From Arenimonas caeni (GTDB lineage: Bacteria; Pseudomonadota; Gammaproteobacteria; Xanthomonadales; Xanthomonadaceae), in assembly GCF_003024235.1 (NCBI RefSeq), contig NZ_KZ679085.1, positions 186,001-250,000 on the forward strand: DNA of 64,000 bases, read 5' to 3'. A program made the translations under genes and the position numbers. This document shows positions 30,073 to 38,972 of the stretch, piece after piece; position 1 is the first letter of the stretch, and the number at the start of each line of letters is the position of its first letter. Under the pieces are notes generated by a model. That model had not been told where the DNA came from and did no database searches. It worked only from the letters and a program-made list of their open reading frames with translations.

Positions 30073-30855
30073 TCAGGCGCCGCGACGCTGCAGCATCAGC
30101 TTCTTGATCTCGCCGATCGCCCGCGCCGGGTTCAGGCCCTTCGGGCAGGTGCGGGCGCAGTTCATGATGGTGTGGCAGCGGTAGAGCTTGAACGGATCCT
30201 CGAGGTCGTCCAGGCGCGCACCGGTGTCCTCGTCGCGGCTGTCGATGATCCAGCGATAGGCCTGCAGCAGGATCGCGGGGCCCAGGTAGCGGTCGCCGTT
30301 CCACCAGTAGCTCGGGCAGGAAGTCGAGCAGCAGGCGCACAGGATGCACTCGTACAGGCCATCGAGCTTGGCGCGGTCTTCCTTGGACTGCAGGCGCTCC
30401 TTGGCCGGGGCCGCGCTCTGGGTGCGCAGCCAGGGCTTGATCGAGGCGTACTGGGCGTAGAAGTGCGTCAGGTCCGGCACCAGGTCCTTGATGACCGGCA
30501 TGTGCGGCAGCGGATAGATCGGCACTTCCTTCTTGCCGCAGTCCTCGATGGCCTTGGTGCAGGCCAGCGTGTTGGTGCCGTCGATGTTCATCGCGCACGA
30601 ACCGCAGATGCCCTCGCGGCAGGAGCGGCGGAAGGTGAGCGTCGGGTCGATCTCGTTCTTGATCTTGATGAGCGCGTCGAGAACCATCGGCCCGCACGCA
30701 TCCATGTCCACCTCGTAGGTGTCGGTGCGGGGGTTGGCGCTGTCGTCCGGGTTCCAGCGGTAGACCTTGAAGACGCGCACGTTCTTCGCGCCCGGGGCTG
30801 CGAAGTGCTTGCCCTTGGTGACCTTGGAATTCTTCGGGAGGGTGAACTCAGCCAT
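30073..30855 (-). CDS. sdhB: Succinate dehydrogenase iron-sulfur subunit
   Basis: The complex II electron-transfer subunit on the cytoplasmic face. 260 residues with a plant-type 2Fe-2S domain ([15 protein letters not shown]) and two ferredoxin clusters ([13 protein letters not shown] and [17 protein letters not shown]). The N-terminal extension (residues 1-22) is slightly longer than in E. coli. Confidence 0.97.
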   Translation of the reverse strand: MAEFTLPKNSKVTKGKHFAAPGAKNVRVFKVYRWNPDDSANPRTDTYEVDMDACGPMVLDALIKIKNEIDPTLTFRRSCREGICGSCAMNIDGTNTLACTKAIEDCGKKEVPIYPLPHMPVIKDLVPDLTHFYAQYASIKPWLRTQSAAPAKERLQSKEDRAKLDGLYECILCACCSTSCPSYWWNGDRYLGPAILLQAYRWIIDSRDEDTGARLDDLEDPFKLYRCHTIMNCARTCPKGLNPARAIGEIKKLMLQRRGA

Positions 30856-30873
30856 TGTTCTGGGTTCCAGGGT

Positions 30874-32664
30874 TCAGTAGGTGCGGGCCTTGGGCGGGAC
30901 GACTTCGACGTCGTTGCTCAGCGTGTACATGTGGACCGGGCGATAGTCGATGCGGGTGTTGCCCTGCTCGTCCACCCAGCACAGGGTGTGCTTGTGCCAG
31001 TTCACGTCGTCGCGCTCGGCGTAGTCCTCGCGGGCATGGGCGCCGCGCGACTCCTTGCGGTTCTCGGCCGAGACCATGGTGGCCACGGCCTGGCCGAGCA
31101 GGTTCTGCAGCTCGAGCGTCTCGATCAGGTCGGAGTTCCAGACCAGCGAACGGTCGGACACGCGCACGTCGGCGAAGCTCTTGTGCACTTCGGTGATCTT
31201 GCCCACGCCCTCGAGCAGGGTCTCGCCGGTGCGGAAGACCGCGGCGTTGTTCTGCATCACCAGCTGCATGTTCTCGCGGATCTGGGCCGTCGGCGTGCCG
31301 CCGCTGGCATGGCGGAGCTTGTCGAGGTTGGCCAGCGACTTGTCGCAGACCGAGGCCGGCAGCGACTTGTGCGGCGCGCCCGGCTTGATGGTCTCGGCGC
31401 AGCGGTTGGCCACGGCGCGGCCGAACACCACCAGGTCGAGCAGCGAGTTCGAGCCCAGGCGGTTGGCGCCGTGCACCGACACGCAGGCCGCCTCGCCGAT
31501 GGCGTACAGGCCCGGCACCACGGTGTCGGGGTTGCCGTTCCTGAGCGTGACCACTTCGCCGTGGTAGTTGGTCTGCAGGCCGCCCATGTTGTAGTGCACG
31601 GTCGGCAGCACCGGGATCGGCTGCTTGGTGACGTCGACGCCGGCGAAGATCTTGGCGGACTCGGCGATGCCCGGCAGCTTCTCGTGGATGTCGGCCGGGT
31701 TGAGGTGGGTCAGGTCGAGGTGGATGTGGTCGCCCTTCGGGCCCACGCCGCGGCCTTCGCGGATCTCGATGGTCATCGAGCGCGACACCACGTCGCGCGA
31801 GGCCAGGTCCTTGGCGTTCGGGGCATAGCGCTCCATGAAGCGCTCGCCCTTGGAGTTGCGCAGGATGCCGCCTTCGCCGCGCACGCCCTCGGTGATCAGG
31901 CAGCCGGCGCCGTAGATGCCGGTCGGGTGGAACTGCACGAACTCCATGTCCTGCAGCGGCAGGCCGGCACGCAGCGCCATGCCGCCGCCGTCGCCGGTGC
32001 AGGTGTGGGCCGAGGTGGCGGAGAAGTAGGCGCGGCCGTAGCCGCCGGTGGCCAGCACGGTGCCCTGGGCGCGGAACAGGTGCAGCTCGCCGCTGGCCAT
32101 GTCGAGCGCGAGCACGCCACGGCAGGCGCCCTCTTCGTCCATGATCAGGTCGAGCGCGAAGTACTCGATGAAGAACTCGGCCGAGTGCGCCAGCGACTGC
32201 TGGTAGAGCGTGTGCAGGATGGCGTGGCCGGTGCGGTCGGCGGCGGCGCAGGTGCGCTGCGCGGTGCCCTTGCCGTAGTGCGTGGTCATGCCGCCGAAGG
32301 GACGCTGGTAGATCTTGCCGTCTTCGGTGCGCGAGAACGGCACGCCTTGGTGCTCGAGCTCGATGATGGCCGGGATGGCCTCGCGGCACATGTATTCGAT
32401 GGCGTCCTGGTCGCCCAGCCAGTCCGAGCCCTTGATGGTGTCGTAGAAGTGGAAGCGCCAGTCGTCCTCGCCCATGTTGCCCAGCGCGGCCGAGATGCCG
32501 CCCTGCGCCGCAACGGTGTGACTGCGGGTCGGGAAGACCTTGCTGATGCAGGCGGTGCGCAGGCCCTTCTGGGCCAGGCCGAAGGTGGCGCGCAGGCCGG
32601 CGCCGCCGGCGCCGACGACGACCATGTCGTACTTGTGCTCGTGGATCTTGTAGGCGGACGTCAT
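30874..32664 (-). CDS. sdhA: Succinate dehydrogenase flavoprotein subunit
   Basis: 596 residues that oxidise succinate to fumarate. FAD-binding GAGGAGLRA and the SHTVAAQGG loop with the His that binds FAD covalently (about residue 47) are present. So are active-site FHPTGIYG, the HLDLTHL region and [15 protein letters not shown]. The ATG at 32664 gives the usual [13 protein letters not shown] start. It is central in sdhCDAB, and both SdhE and an SDHAF4-like factor are encoded in the same run. Confidence 0.97.
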   Translation of the reverse strand: MTSAYKIHEHKYDMVVVGAGGAGLRATFGLAQKGLRTACISKVFPTRSHTVAAQGGISAALGNMGEDDWRFHFYDTIKGSDWLGDQDAIEYMCREAIPAIIELEHQGVPFSRTEDGKIYQRPFGGMTTHYGKGTAQRTCAAADRTGHAILHTLYQQSLAHSAEFFIEYFALDLIMDEEGACRGVLALDMASGELHLFRAQGTVLATGGYGRAYFSATSAHTCTGDGGGMALRAGLPLQDMEFVQFHPTGIYGAGCLITEGVRGEGGILRNSKGERFMERYAPNAKDLASRDVVSRSMTIEIREGRGVGPKGDHIHLDLTHLNPADIHEKLPGIAESAKIFAGVDVTKQPIPVLPTVHYNMGGLQTNYHGEVVTLRNGNPDTVVPGLYAIGEAACVSVHGANRLGSNSLLDLVVFGRAVANRCAETIKPGAPHKSLPASVCDKSLANLDKLRHASGGTPTAQIRENMQLVMQNNAAVFRTGETLLEGVGKITEVHKSFADVRVSDRSLVWNSDLIETLELQNLLGQAVATMVSAENRKESRGAHAREDYAERDDVNWHKHTLCWVDEQGNTRIDYRPVHMYTLSNDVEVVPPKARTY

Positions 32665-32671
32665 GGCGTTC

Positions 32672-33049
32672 TCAGGCAAGGAAGAAGAGCCGGCCGATGG
32701 CCAGCAGGGAGGCGATGGCGGCCAGGGCGTAGGCGAACTTGACGATGACCTGCATCAGCAGCTCGGTGCCGCCATGCAGATAGTCCTCGATGACCACCTG
32801 CAGGCCCAGGCGGGCGTGCCAGAACAGCGACAGCACGAAGGCGGTCATCAGGATGGCGGTGAGCGGCTGCGACAGCGTCGCGCGCACGGTGGCCAGGTCG
32901 TCGCCGATCAGGCCCACCATCAGGATCACGAACCAGGGCGTCAGCAGCAGCAGCGCGATGGCGCTCAGGCGCTGGTGCCACCAGTGCGTGGTGCCGTCCT
33001 TGGCCGAGCCCAGGCCCTTGGCGCGGGCGAGCGGATTGCGCAGGCTCAT
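32672..33049 (-). CDS. sdhD: Succinate dehydrogenase membrane anchor subunit
   Basis: 125 residues with three transmembrane helices (about 27-50, 62-82 and 101-122). [12 protein letters not shown] and [15 protein letters not shown] supply the family's quinone- and heme-site residues, including the [13 protein letters not shown] histidine typical of heme b ligands. It overlaps the sdhC stop. Confidence 0.92.
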   Translation of the reverse strand: MSLRNPLARAKGLGSAKDGTTHWWHQRLSAIALLLLTPWFVILMVGLIGDDLATVRATLSQPLTAILMTAFVLSLFWHARLGLQVVIEDYLHGGTELLMQVIVKFAYALAAIASLLAIGRLFFLA

Positions 33050-33447
33050 GCCGCACCTCCGGCGGTCAGGCCGACGTACCAGAGCACGGCGGTGAAGATG
33101 ATCGCCAGCGTGATGACGGCATAGCCGCTGGCATAGGCCTTGGGGATCTCGTAGCCGTGGCCGGCGTCCCAGACCAGATGGCGGATGCCGTTGAGCAGGT
33201 GGTAGACCAGACAGGCCGAGAAGCCGAACAGCGCCACCTTGCCCGGCAGCGAAGCCAACGCGGCGCTGTAGGCCGCGAAGGCCGCCTCGCCCGAGGCCGC
33301 GGCCACCAGCCAGCCGGCGAACACCAGCGAACCGATGGCCAGCGCGACGCCGGTGGCGCGATGCAGCAGGGAGCCGAAGCTGGTGAGCTGGATGCGGTAG
33401 TAGCTTCCCAGCATGAAGGGGGACAGCGGTCGTTTTGGCGTCGCCAT
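33046..33447 (-). CDS. sdhC: Succinate dehydrogenase cytochrome b556 subunit
   Basis: 133 residues with three membrane helices. RPLSPFMLGSYYRIQLTSFGSLLHRATGVAL is replaced here by describing its key parts: RPLSPF at residues 6-11 and SLLHRATG at about 26-33. The heme-ligand motif CLVYHLLNGIRHLVWD sits in helix 2. The ATG at 33447 gives the conserved KRPLSPF N-terminus; longer extension is low-complexity. Confidence 0.94.
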   Translation of the reverse strand: MATPKRPLSPFMLGSYYRIQLTSFGSLLHRATGVALAIGSLVFAGWLVAAASGEAAFAAYSAALASLPGKVALFGFSACLVYHLLNGIRHLVWDAGHGYEIPKAYASGYAVITLAIIFTAVLWYVGLTAGGAA

Positions 33448-33505
33448 GAGCTGCGCTCGTCTCGATGTGGTTGGGAGGATGCCGGGAGTGGTGTCGGCGG
33501 AATGT

Positions 33506-33676
33506 TCAGAAGTCGATGCAGCGGCCGTTCTTTTCCCAGTCGCCGTAGCGCGTGGGGTCGGGGCCATCGCGGCCACCGATTTCCGCCGGCGCTTCCGGCG
33601 GGGCCGTCGCCGGCTCGCCGGGCGGCGCTTCGGGGGAAGCCGTGGGTTGGCCTATCATTCGAGGCTCGCTAGCCAT
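33506..33676 (-). CDS. SDHAF4-like (DUF1674) complex II assembly factor
   Basis: A 56-codon gene, easily missed for its size. The first half is a Pro/Ala/Glu-rich linker. The C-terminal half reads EIGGRDGPDPTRYGDWEKNG and ends RCIDF, the diagnostic DUF1674/SDHAF4 signature (GP-PTRYGDWEKNGR-DF). In eukaryotes SDHAF4 binds flavinylated SdhA and promotes its joining to SdhB. The gene is first in the sdh run, 58 nt before sdhC. The ATG at 33676 leaves only 25 bp to the divergent ygfZ. A second ATG at codon 7 is possible. Confidence 0.9.
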   Translation of the reverse strand: MASEPRMIGQPTASPEAPPGEPATAPPEAPAEIGGRDGPDPTRYGDWEKNGRCIDF

Positions 33677-33701
33677 CAGGCAATGTTAAGTCCCGCAGCC
33701 A

Positions 33702-34586
33702 ATGTCGTTCAAGCCGAACCGCGTGAATGCCCCTTGCCCTGCCCTGCCCGGCGTGGGCCTGCTTGCCGTCGAAGGCCGCGACGCGGCGGCATTCCTGCAG
33801 TCGCAATCGATGAACGACGTCGCCGCGCTCGACGATGGCCGATGGCACTGGAATGGCCTGCTGACGCCGAAAGGACGCGTGATCTTCCTGTTCGCACTGC
33901 TTCGCACCGGGCCGGAATCATTCCTGCTCGTGTCGCCCGACGCGGACGCCGCGGAGGTGAAGGCGCACCTGCAACGATTCTTGTTCCGCAGCAAGCTCGT
34001 GCTGCGCGATGACGCCGGCCTGGCCGCCGCCGCTGGCCCGTTTGCGCAAACCGATGATGTCTCGCGCATCATCCGCGCCGACGACGGCGCGCTGGCGCTC
34101 GACGTTTCCGGCGAAGGCGGCCAGCGCACGCTCTGGCTGCTGCCGGCCGGCCATCCGTCGCTGGCCGCAGCCGACCCGGCCACCACGGCCGCCTGGCGCC
34201 TGGCCGACCTTGCCCACGGCTTGCCCCGGCTTTCGCCCGGCCAGCGCGAGGCCTGGACGCCGCAGATGCTTTCGCTCGAACGCCTGGGCGCCTTCAGCCT
34301 GAAGAAGGGCTGCTACCCCGGCCAGGAGATCGTGGCGCGCACCCATTACCTGGGCCAGGCCAAGCGCACGCTGCAGCGCCTGGCCGGCACCGGAACGCTG
34401 GCGGAGTCCACCCCGGTGCTGGGCGACGGCGGGCGCGAGCTCGGCCGCTTGGTCTGCGTCGCCGACGCGGGCGATGGCCGCGTGGAGGCGCTGGCAGTGC
34501 TGCCCGCCGAACTGCCGGCGGAAGAGACGCTGGTGGCCTCCACGCCCCTGTCCCGGCTACCCCTGCTCGGCGGCCTGGCGCGCTGA
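33702..34586 (+). CDS. ygfZ: Folate-binding protein YgfZ (Fe-S cluster repair/assembly)
   Basis: 294 residues of the GcvT-like COG0354 family that uses tetrahydrofolate to support certain Fe-S enzymes. The signature KGCYPGQEIVART (about 204-216), with its invariant Cys, is present; RWHWNGLLTPKGR near residue 50 is also typical. It is divergent from the sdh run, a common neighbourhood for ygfZ, and SdhB is an Fe-S client type. Confidence 0.95.
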   Translation: MSFKPNRVNAPCPALPGVGLLAVEGRDAAAFLQSQSMNDVAALDDGRWHWNGLLTPKGRVIFLFALLRTGPESFLLVSPDADAAEVKAHLQRFLFRSKLVLRDDAGLAAAAGPFAQTDDVSRIIRADDGALALDVSGEGGQRTLWLLPAGHPSLAAADPATTAAWRLADLAHGLPRLSPGQREAWTPQMLSLERLGAFSLKKGCYPGQEIVARTHYLGQAKRTLQRLAGTGTLAESTPVLGDGGRELGRLVCVADAGDGRVEALAVLPAELPAEETLVASTPLSRLPLLGGLAR

Positions 34587-37028
34587 TCAGTCCGCGGCGC
34601 AGGCGGTCCACGCCGCCTGGCACTCCAGCAGACACATCGCCCTGGCCACCACCGCCGGGTCCGTGCCACCCCCCGGCGGCTGGCGGTCGAGCTCGCCCAG
34701 CTCCTGCATGAGCCGGGCGTGGCCGGCGCAGCTGCAGTCGCACTGGCCGCCCCCTGTCGAGGCACCGGCGGCCGCCTCGCCCGGGCTCCCGGCGCCGCCC
34801 GGCTGCGGGCCGGCGCGAAGCGGGCCGGGCATCCGGTCCGAGATGGCCATCGCCACATCGTCGGCCTCCGGCGCGACGGCGGTGTAGCGGTCGTCGCCCG
34901 CCCAGGGCTGGCCCACCAGGAAGCGCCCCTCGACCTTCCCGACCACCGGCAGCCGGGGCCGGTCCTCGCTATGGGCATTGGGCAGCGGCAGCTGCACCAG
35001 CTCTCCCTCGAAACGCCCGCGGAATACGAGGGCATCGTATTGCTCCACGTGCACCCGGCCGCTGGCGGGGAAATAGGCCAGCCGGCCGGACTCGACGTCG
35101 TGCGGGCCGCGGCTCACCGCCTCGCTGCCCTCGCCGGCCACGCTGATCAGCACGTTCTCGACCGTGCCCGTAAAACCATGCTCGAGCTGCGGCATGCGGA
35201 TCCGGACCGCCTGCTCGTCGAGGCTGCGCAGGGCGTCGGTGGCGCGGGAGGCGACGAAGGATTCCAGGCGGCCGGCCTGCTCCGCCGGCGCCTCGGACAG
35301 GCCGGGAGCCTGGTGGGCCAGCCAGCGCGGCAGGCGGCGCAGCACCAGGCTCATCACCGGCCCGCATTGGGTACGGGCATCGGCGTGCGGCCAGCGACAG
35401 CCGGCGTCCACGCCGGGGTCGGTCTCGCGGACCAGCTGCGCCGTCCCGGGGCCGTGCGTGACGGCTTCGCTGTCCTCGCCACCCGGCGCCGGCAGGGGGC
35501 GCCGGCGCGCCGGGGCCGGCATGCCGGCCGGCTGCGGCACGGGGCCGGTCCACTGCCAGCCCGGCACCGAGACATGGATCGTGGGCTTCGAGCGCCCCGA
35601 CTGCGAGGGCGTCCGGGCGACGTTGGCGATGACCACTTCCCGGCTTTGCCCGGGCTCGAGCAGGACCACCCAGCTGGCCACCGAGTGGCTGGGATGGTCG
35701 TGCACCGTGGCCGCCACCGCGCTGGTCTGGCCGACCTCGCCCAGCCAGAGCGCGCGGGCCTGCGCGGCACTCACCTCGGCACGCAGGTCCACCGCCAGCA
35801 CGCCGGCCAGGCTGTCGTCGCGGTGCAGGCGCAGGCACCGGGCGCTGATTTCGGGCAGGTCCAGCGCCACCTTCACGTCCACGCCCAGCGCCGCCGCCAG
35901 GCTGACGTCGGGACAGTCCTGGAACAGCACCTTCAGCACGTTCTCGTGCCTCTGCGGGATCGGCAGCACCCCGTCGACGCGATGCCGGCCGAACTCGGCG
36001 ATCACGGTCACCAGGTCGGCGTAGACACGATCGAAACGGGTGGCCAGCCGCGGATCGGCGCGCAGCCAGCCGTCGATCCAATCGAGCGTCTGCCCGCCGT
36101 CCCGGAGCCGTGGCGCCTGGGAAAACATGCGCACCAGATAGCCGTAGTCGAAGGCATCCCTCCGGACCACGCGCCCGGGCCCGGGCCGCGGCGGCGGACT
36201 GGCGGGCGACTGCATGGCCCGCTCGAGCTCCGCCAGGTAACGCCAGAACGAACTGCTTCCGTAGCCCAGCCGCGTCCTCGTCTCCGCCTTGGCGTCCGGG
36301 CCGGTGTGGAAGGCCTCGTGGTAGGCGCGCAGACCCCACCGATTGAACGGATCGTGGTGCGTACGCACGCGCCTGAGGCGCCAGGCCATGTCGTGGCCGA
36401 TCGCCTCGGCAGTGCCCTCGTACAGCCACATCGGGGGCTCGCAGTTGGCCTCGAAGTAGGCCGTCCCGCGCTGCACGGCATGGAACAACTCGTGCGCCAG
36501 GTCCGCATAGCCCTTGTCGGTGAGCTGGTCGAGCATGCCCGGCGAGTTGCCGGTGGCGATGGCCAGGCGGTTGCGCAGACCTCTCGGCCCCTCGGTCCGG
36601 GCGTTCAAATGCATTTCCCGGCGCCCGCCCTCACCCTGGCAGCGGTAGCCCATGATCGCCACGTCCTCGGGGTTTCGCCCGGAGTGCCCAGGATCCCCGA
36701 AGGCATACCAGTGGACCCGGTAGGCGCGGCTGCCGTCCGCACGGGTGACGATGGGCTCGAGCGCGGGGGGCGGGAAGCCCATGCGCTGGTACTCGGTGGC
36801 GACTTCGGTGAGGTAGGCGTCCATCTCGGCTTTGAGCTGCGGAGACAGCGGCTCGAGGCCGCGGCCGGCGAGCCGGGCCAGGTCCGCGGCCGCGTCGGGC
36901 ACGGCGCTGCCGCTGCCTTCGTGGACCTCGAACGCCAGGGTCGGCCACCGCGGGGCGGCCGCCAGTGCCGACGCCGTCGTGGCCACCGCCAGGCTGATCG
37001 CCAGCCCCGCCCCTGCCAAAAGCCTCAT
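34587..37028 (-). CDS. Large secreted putative zinc metallopeptidase with Cys-rich tail
   Basis: 813 residues, family not recognised. A signal peptide (about 1-24) is followed by a globular region with HELFHAVQ (H179, E180, H183). WLYEGTAEA has a Glu at 204, twenty residues after the second His. HExxH with a downstream EGxAE is the gluzincin-type zinc site. The middle (about 350-560) carries beta-rich, Pro-rich segments. Two related stretches, GEDSEAVTHGPG and GEGSEAVSRGPH, hint at a duplicated unit. The tail, QCDCSC then C-x3-C-x6-C at the very end, should form disulfides or bind metal. The ATG at 37028 follows AGGGGG. It stands alone between ygfZ (convergent) and a divergent binding-protein gene. 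Substrate unknown. Confidence 0.7.
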   Translation of the reverse strand: MRLLAGAGLAISLAVATTASALAAAPRWPTLAFEVHEGSGSAVPDAAADLARLAGRGLEPLSPQLKAEMDAYLTEVATEYQRMGFPPPALEPIVTRADGSRAYRVHWYAFGDPGHSGRNPEDVAIMGYRCQGEGGRREMHLNARTEGPRGLRNRLAIATGNSPGMLDQLTDKGYADLAHELFHAVQRGTAYFEANCEPPMWLYEGTAEAIGHDMAWRLRRVRTHHDPFNRWGLRAYHEAFHTGPDAKAETRTRLGYGSSSFWRYLAELERAMQSPASPPPRPGPGRVVRRDAFDYGYLVRMFSQAPRLRDGGQTLDWIDGWLRADPRLATRFDRVYADLVTVIAEFGRHRVDGVLPIPQRHENVLKVLFQDCPDVSLAAALGVDVKVALDLPEISARCLRLHRDDSLAGVLAVDLRAEVSAAQARALWLGEVGQTSAVAATVHDHPSHSVASWVVLLEPGQSREVVIANVARTPSQSGRSKPTIHVSVPGWQWTGPVPQPAGMPAPARRRPLPAPGGEDSEAVTHGPGTAQLVRETDPGVDAGCRWPHADARTQCGPVMSLVLRRLPRWLAHQAPGLSEAPAEQAGRLESFVASRATDALRSLDEQAVRIRMPQLEHGFTGTVENVLISVAGEGSEAVSRGPHDVESGRLAYFPASGRVHVEQYDALVFRGRFEGELVQLPLPNAHSEDRPRLPVVGKVEGRFLVGQPWAGDDRYTAVAPEADDVAMAISDRMPGPLRAGPQPGGAGSPGEAAAGASTGGGQCDCSCAGHARLMQELGELDRQPPGGGTDPAVVARAMCLLECQAAWTACAAD

Positions 37029-37086
37029 CCGCACCCCCTGGTTGATTCCGGATCCACGCAGGATCGCGGAACTGCCCGCCACGTCC

Positions 37087-37115
37087 TTGGCCGCCGGCCC
37101 GTTGTCTGTTATACC
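37087..37115 (+). promoter_or_regulatory. Candidate sigma-70 promoter for the PhnD-like gene
   Basis: TTGGCC (37087-37092) and TATACC (37110-37115) are separated by 17 nt, each matching four of six consensus bases. The predicted start lies roughly 15-20 nt before the ATG at 37139, leaving a short leader with a GGGAGG ribosome site. Confidence 0.45.
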
Positions 37116-37138
37116 CGCGACACAGGGAGGAACACCGA

Positions 37139-38032
37139 ATGAAGCTCAAGACAGGCCTGATGGCATTGGCGCTGGCGATGGCGGGGACCACCGCCTCGGC
37201 AGCCGACTACACGCTCGTGGTGGAACCAAACTACCGACCCGCGCAGGCGCAGCAGATCTACCAGCCCCTGCTCGACTACCTCTCGGCCGCCACCGGCCAC
37301 AACTTCAAGCTCAAGACCTCGGCCAACTACCACGTGTACTGGCGCGACCTGCGCGCCGGCATGAAGGTGGACTTCGCCTTCGAGGAGGAGCACTTCACCG
37401 GCTACCGCATGGGCCGCCTGGGCTTCACCCCGCTGGTGCGAACCGCCGAGCCGACGCGCTATTCCCTGCTCGCCGACGCCATGATCGCCGAGGAAGGCGT
37501 CCCGGGCCTGATCGGCCGTCCGGTGGTGAGCATGCCGGCGCCGAGCATGGGCAACCTGCTGCTGGGCGAGCTCTACCGCAACCCGATCGCCTCGCCGGAT
37601 ATCAAGTCGGTGGCCTCGGGCTGGCGCGACGGCGTGGAGATGATCTTCTCGCAGGAGACCGATGCGGCGATGGTGCCCAACTACATCGCGCAGCTGTACC
37701 CGAACCTGGTGGTGGTGTCCGAATCGCGCGAGTTCACCGGCCGCACCCTGAGCGCCGCCGGCACCGTGCCCTCCGACGTCCGCGAGGCCGTCGCCGAAGC
37801 CATGCTCAAGCTGCACGAGGACCAGGCCACCTACGAGGTGCTGGTCGAGCTGGGCACGGCGCAGTTCGTCCCGGCCAACGCCGCCGACTATGCCGAGAGC
37901 GAGAAGCTGCTGTCCGGCGTGTTCGGCTACAAGCCGCGCCCGTCGCAGGCCGCGCCCGAGGAGCTCGAGCAGGCCACCATCGACCTGGACGACGAGAACT
38001 TGGGCGGCATCGAGGTCACGGCCGGGGACTGA
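37139..38032 (+). CDS. PhnD-like periplasmic substrate-binding protein (orphan)
   Basis: 297 residues. A signal peptide (about 1-21, cleaved after ASA) precedes a PhnD/phosphonate-binding-like fold: YTLVVEPNYRPAQAQQIYQPLLDYLSA is the family's opening, seen here across residues 23-49. FAFEEEHFTGYRM is the strand-2 region and APSMGNLLLGELY the second-domain entry. No ABC permease or ATPase gene is adjacent, unlike true PhnCDE. An acidic C-terminal tail (about 265-297) is unusual. It may serve as a sensor or envelope protein instead of a transporter receptor. Ligand unknown. Confidence 0.75.
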   Translation: MKLKTGLMALALAMAGTTASAADYTLVVEPNYRPAQAQQIYQPLLDYLSAATGHNFKLKTSANYHVYWRDLRAGMKVDFAFEEEHFTGYRMGRLGFTPLVRTAEPTRYSLLADAMIAEEGVPGLIGRPVVSMPAPSMGNLLLGELYRNPIASPDIKSVASGWRDGVEMIFSQETDAAMVPNYIAQLYPNLVVVSESREFTGRTLSAAGTVPSDVREAVAEAMLKLHEDQATYEVLVELGTAQFVPANAADYAESEKLLSGVFGYKPRPSQAAPEELEQATIDLDDENLGGIEVTAGD

Positions 38033-38047
38033 GCCCGGCCGCCGGCC

Positions 38048-38956
38048 TCAGCCGGCCTCGAAGTGGATGATGTCGCCGGTGTTGACGCCGAAGCTCTGGC
38101 CCAGGCTGATCGTGCCCGACTTGCGCAGGTGCAGTTCGTCGCGATGGAGCTTGAGCTCGTCGTCCTCGCCGATGCGCACGTAGGTGCCGTTGGTCGAGCG
38201 GTCGGTGATCATGAAGTGGCCGCGCTTGTACTCGACCATGGCGTGCGTGCGGCTCACCCAGTCGGCCTCCACCACGAGATGGTTGCCGTGCTCGCGACCC
38301 ATCAGGAAGGGTTCGGAATCGGGCCGCAGTTCCACCACTTCGCCGCGGTGGCGCAGGCGCAGCACGCCCGGTGCCGCGGCATCGTCGATGCCGGCGCCTG
38401 CGCGGGTGGAGCTCTGCACCAGGGTCATGCCCGAGGTGTCCTCCTGCCAGACCAGGTCGACGATGGCGATCGGCAGCAGCTTGCCGCTGACCCGCGCCTT
38501 GCCCAGGCTGCGCGCCTCCGGAACCTTGCCCGACAGCCCGTCGTAGGTGGCCGCGGTGGTGACCACCTGCTCGCGCTTGGCCAGCGATGCCATGCGCGCG
38601 GCGGTGTTGACGGCGTCGCCGTAGACGTCGCCGTCGCCCTCCTCGAGCGCATCGCCATGGTGCAGGCCGATGCGCACCGCCAGGCTTTCGCGCACGAAAT
38701 TGATGTCGCGGGCCATGCGCCGCTGCATGTCGCAGGCGGCCAGCACGCCGTTGATCGCCTTCGGGAAGGTGCACATCACCTCGTCGCCGATGGTCTTGAT
38801 GACCCGGCCGCCATGCTGGCGGCAAACTTCCGACAGCGCATCGAGGACCAGGGCGATCAGGCGCCGGGCCTCGACGTCGCCCCTCGTCTCGAACAGACGC
38901 GTGCTGCCGCTGACGTCGGCGAACAGGATCGTCTGGGGCCGGGACAGGGCGGTCAT
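38048..38956 (-). CDS. Class III adenylate/guanylate cyclase with FHA domain
   Basis: 302 residues. The N-terminal cyclase domain (about 10-175) has both metal aspartates (ILFADVSGS and TIGDEVM), the Lys of VIKTIGD, and DVYGDAVNTAAR with the transition-state Asn and Arg. The site therefore looks catalytically complete. The C-terminal FHA domain (about 205-300) keeps the phosphothreonine-binding core: GREHGNH, SRTHAMVEY and STNGTYV. It is cytosolic with no membrane segment. A phosphorylated partner would recruit it; no Ser/Thr kinase gene is in the window. An ATG is used at 38956; a GTG nine bases upstream is the alternative. Confidence 0.9.
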   Translation of the reverse strand: MTALSRPQTILFADVSGSTRLFETRGDVEARRLIALVLDALSEVCRQHGGRVIKTIGDEVMCTFPKAINGVLAACDMQRRMARDINFVRESLAVRIGLHHGDALEEGDGDVYGDAVNTAARMASLAKREQVVTTAATYDGLSGKVPEARSLGKARVSGKLLPIAIVDLVWQEDTSGMTLVQSSTRAGAGIDDAAAPGVLRLRHRGEVVELRPDSEPFLMGREHGNHLVVEADWVSRTHAMVEYKRGHFMITDRSTNGTYVRIGEDDELKLHRDELHLRKSGTISLGQSFGVNTGDIIHFEAG

Positions 38957-38972
38957 GTTGGGCACAACGAGT

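Noticed and set aside
30172-32742. An 856-residue plus-strand open frame opposite sdhB and sdhA
   Set aside because: The antisense shadow of two very conserved genes; repetitive Val/Gly/Arg/His composition.
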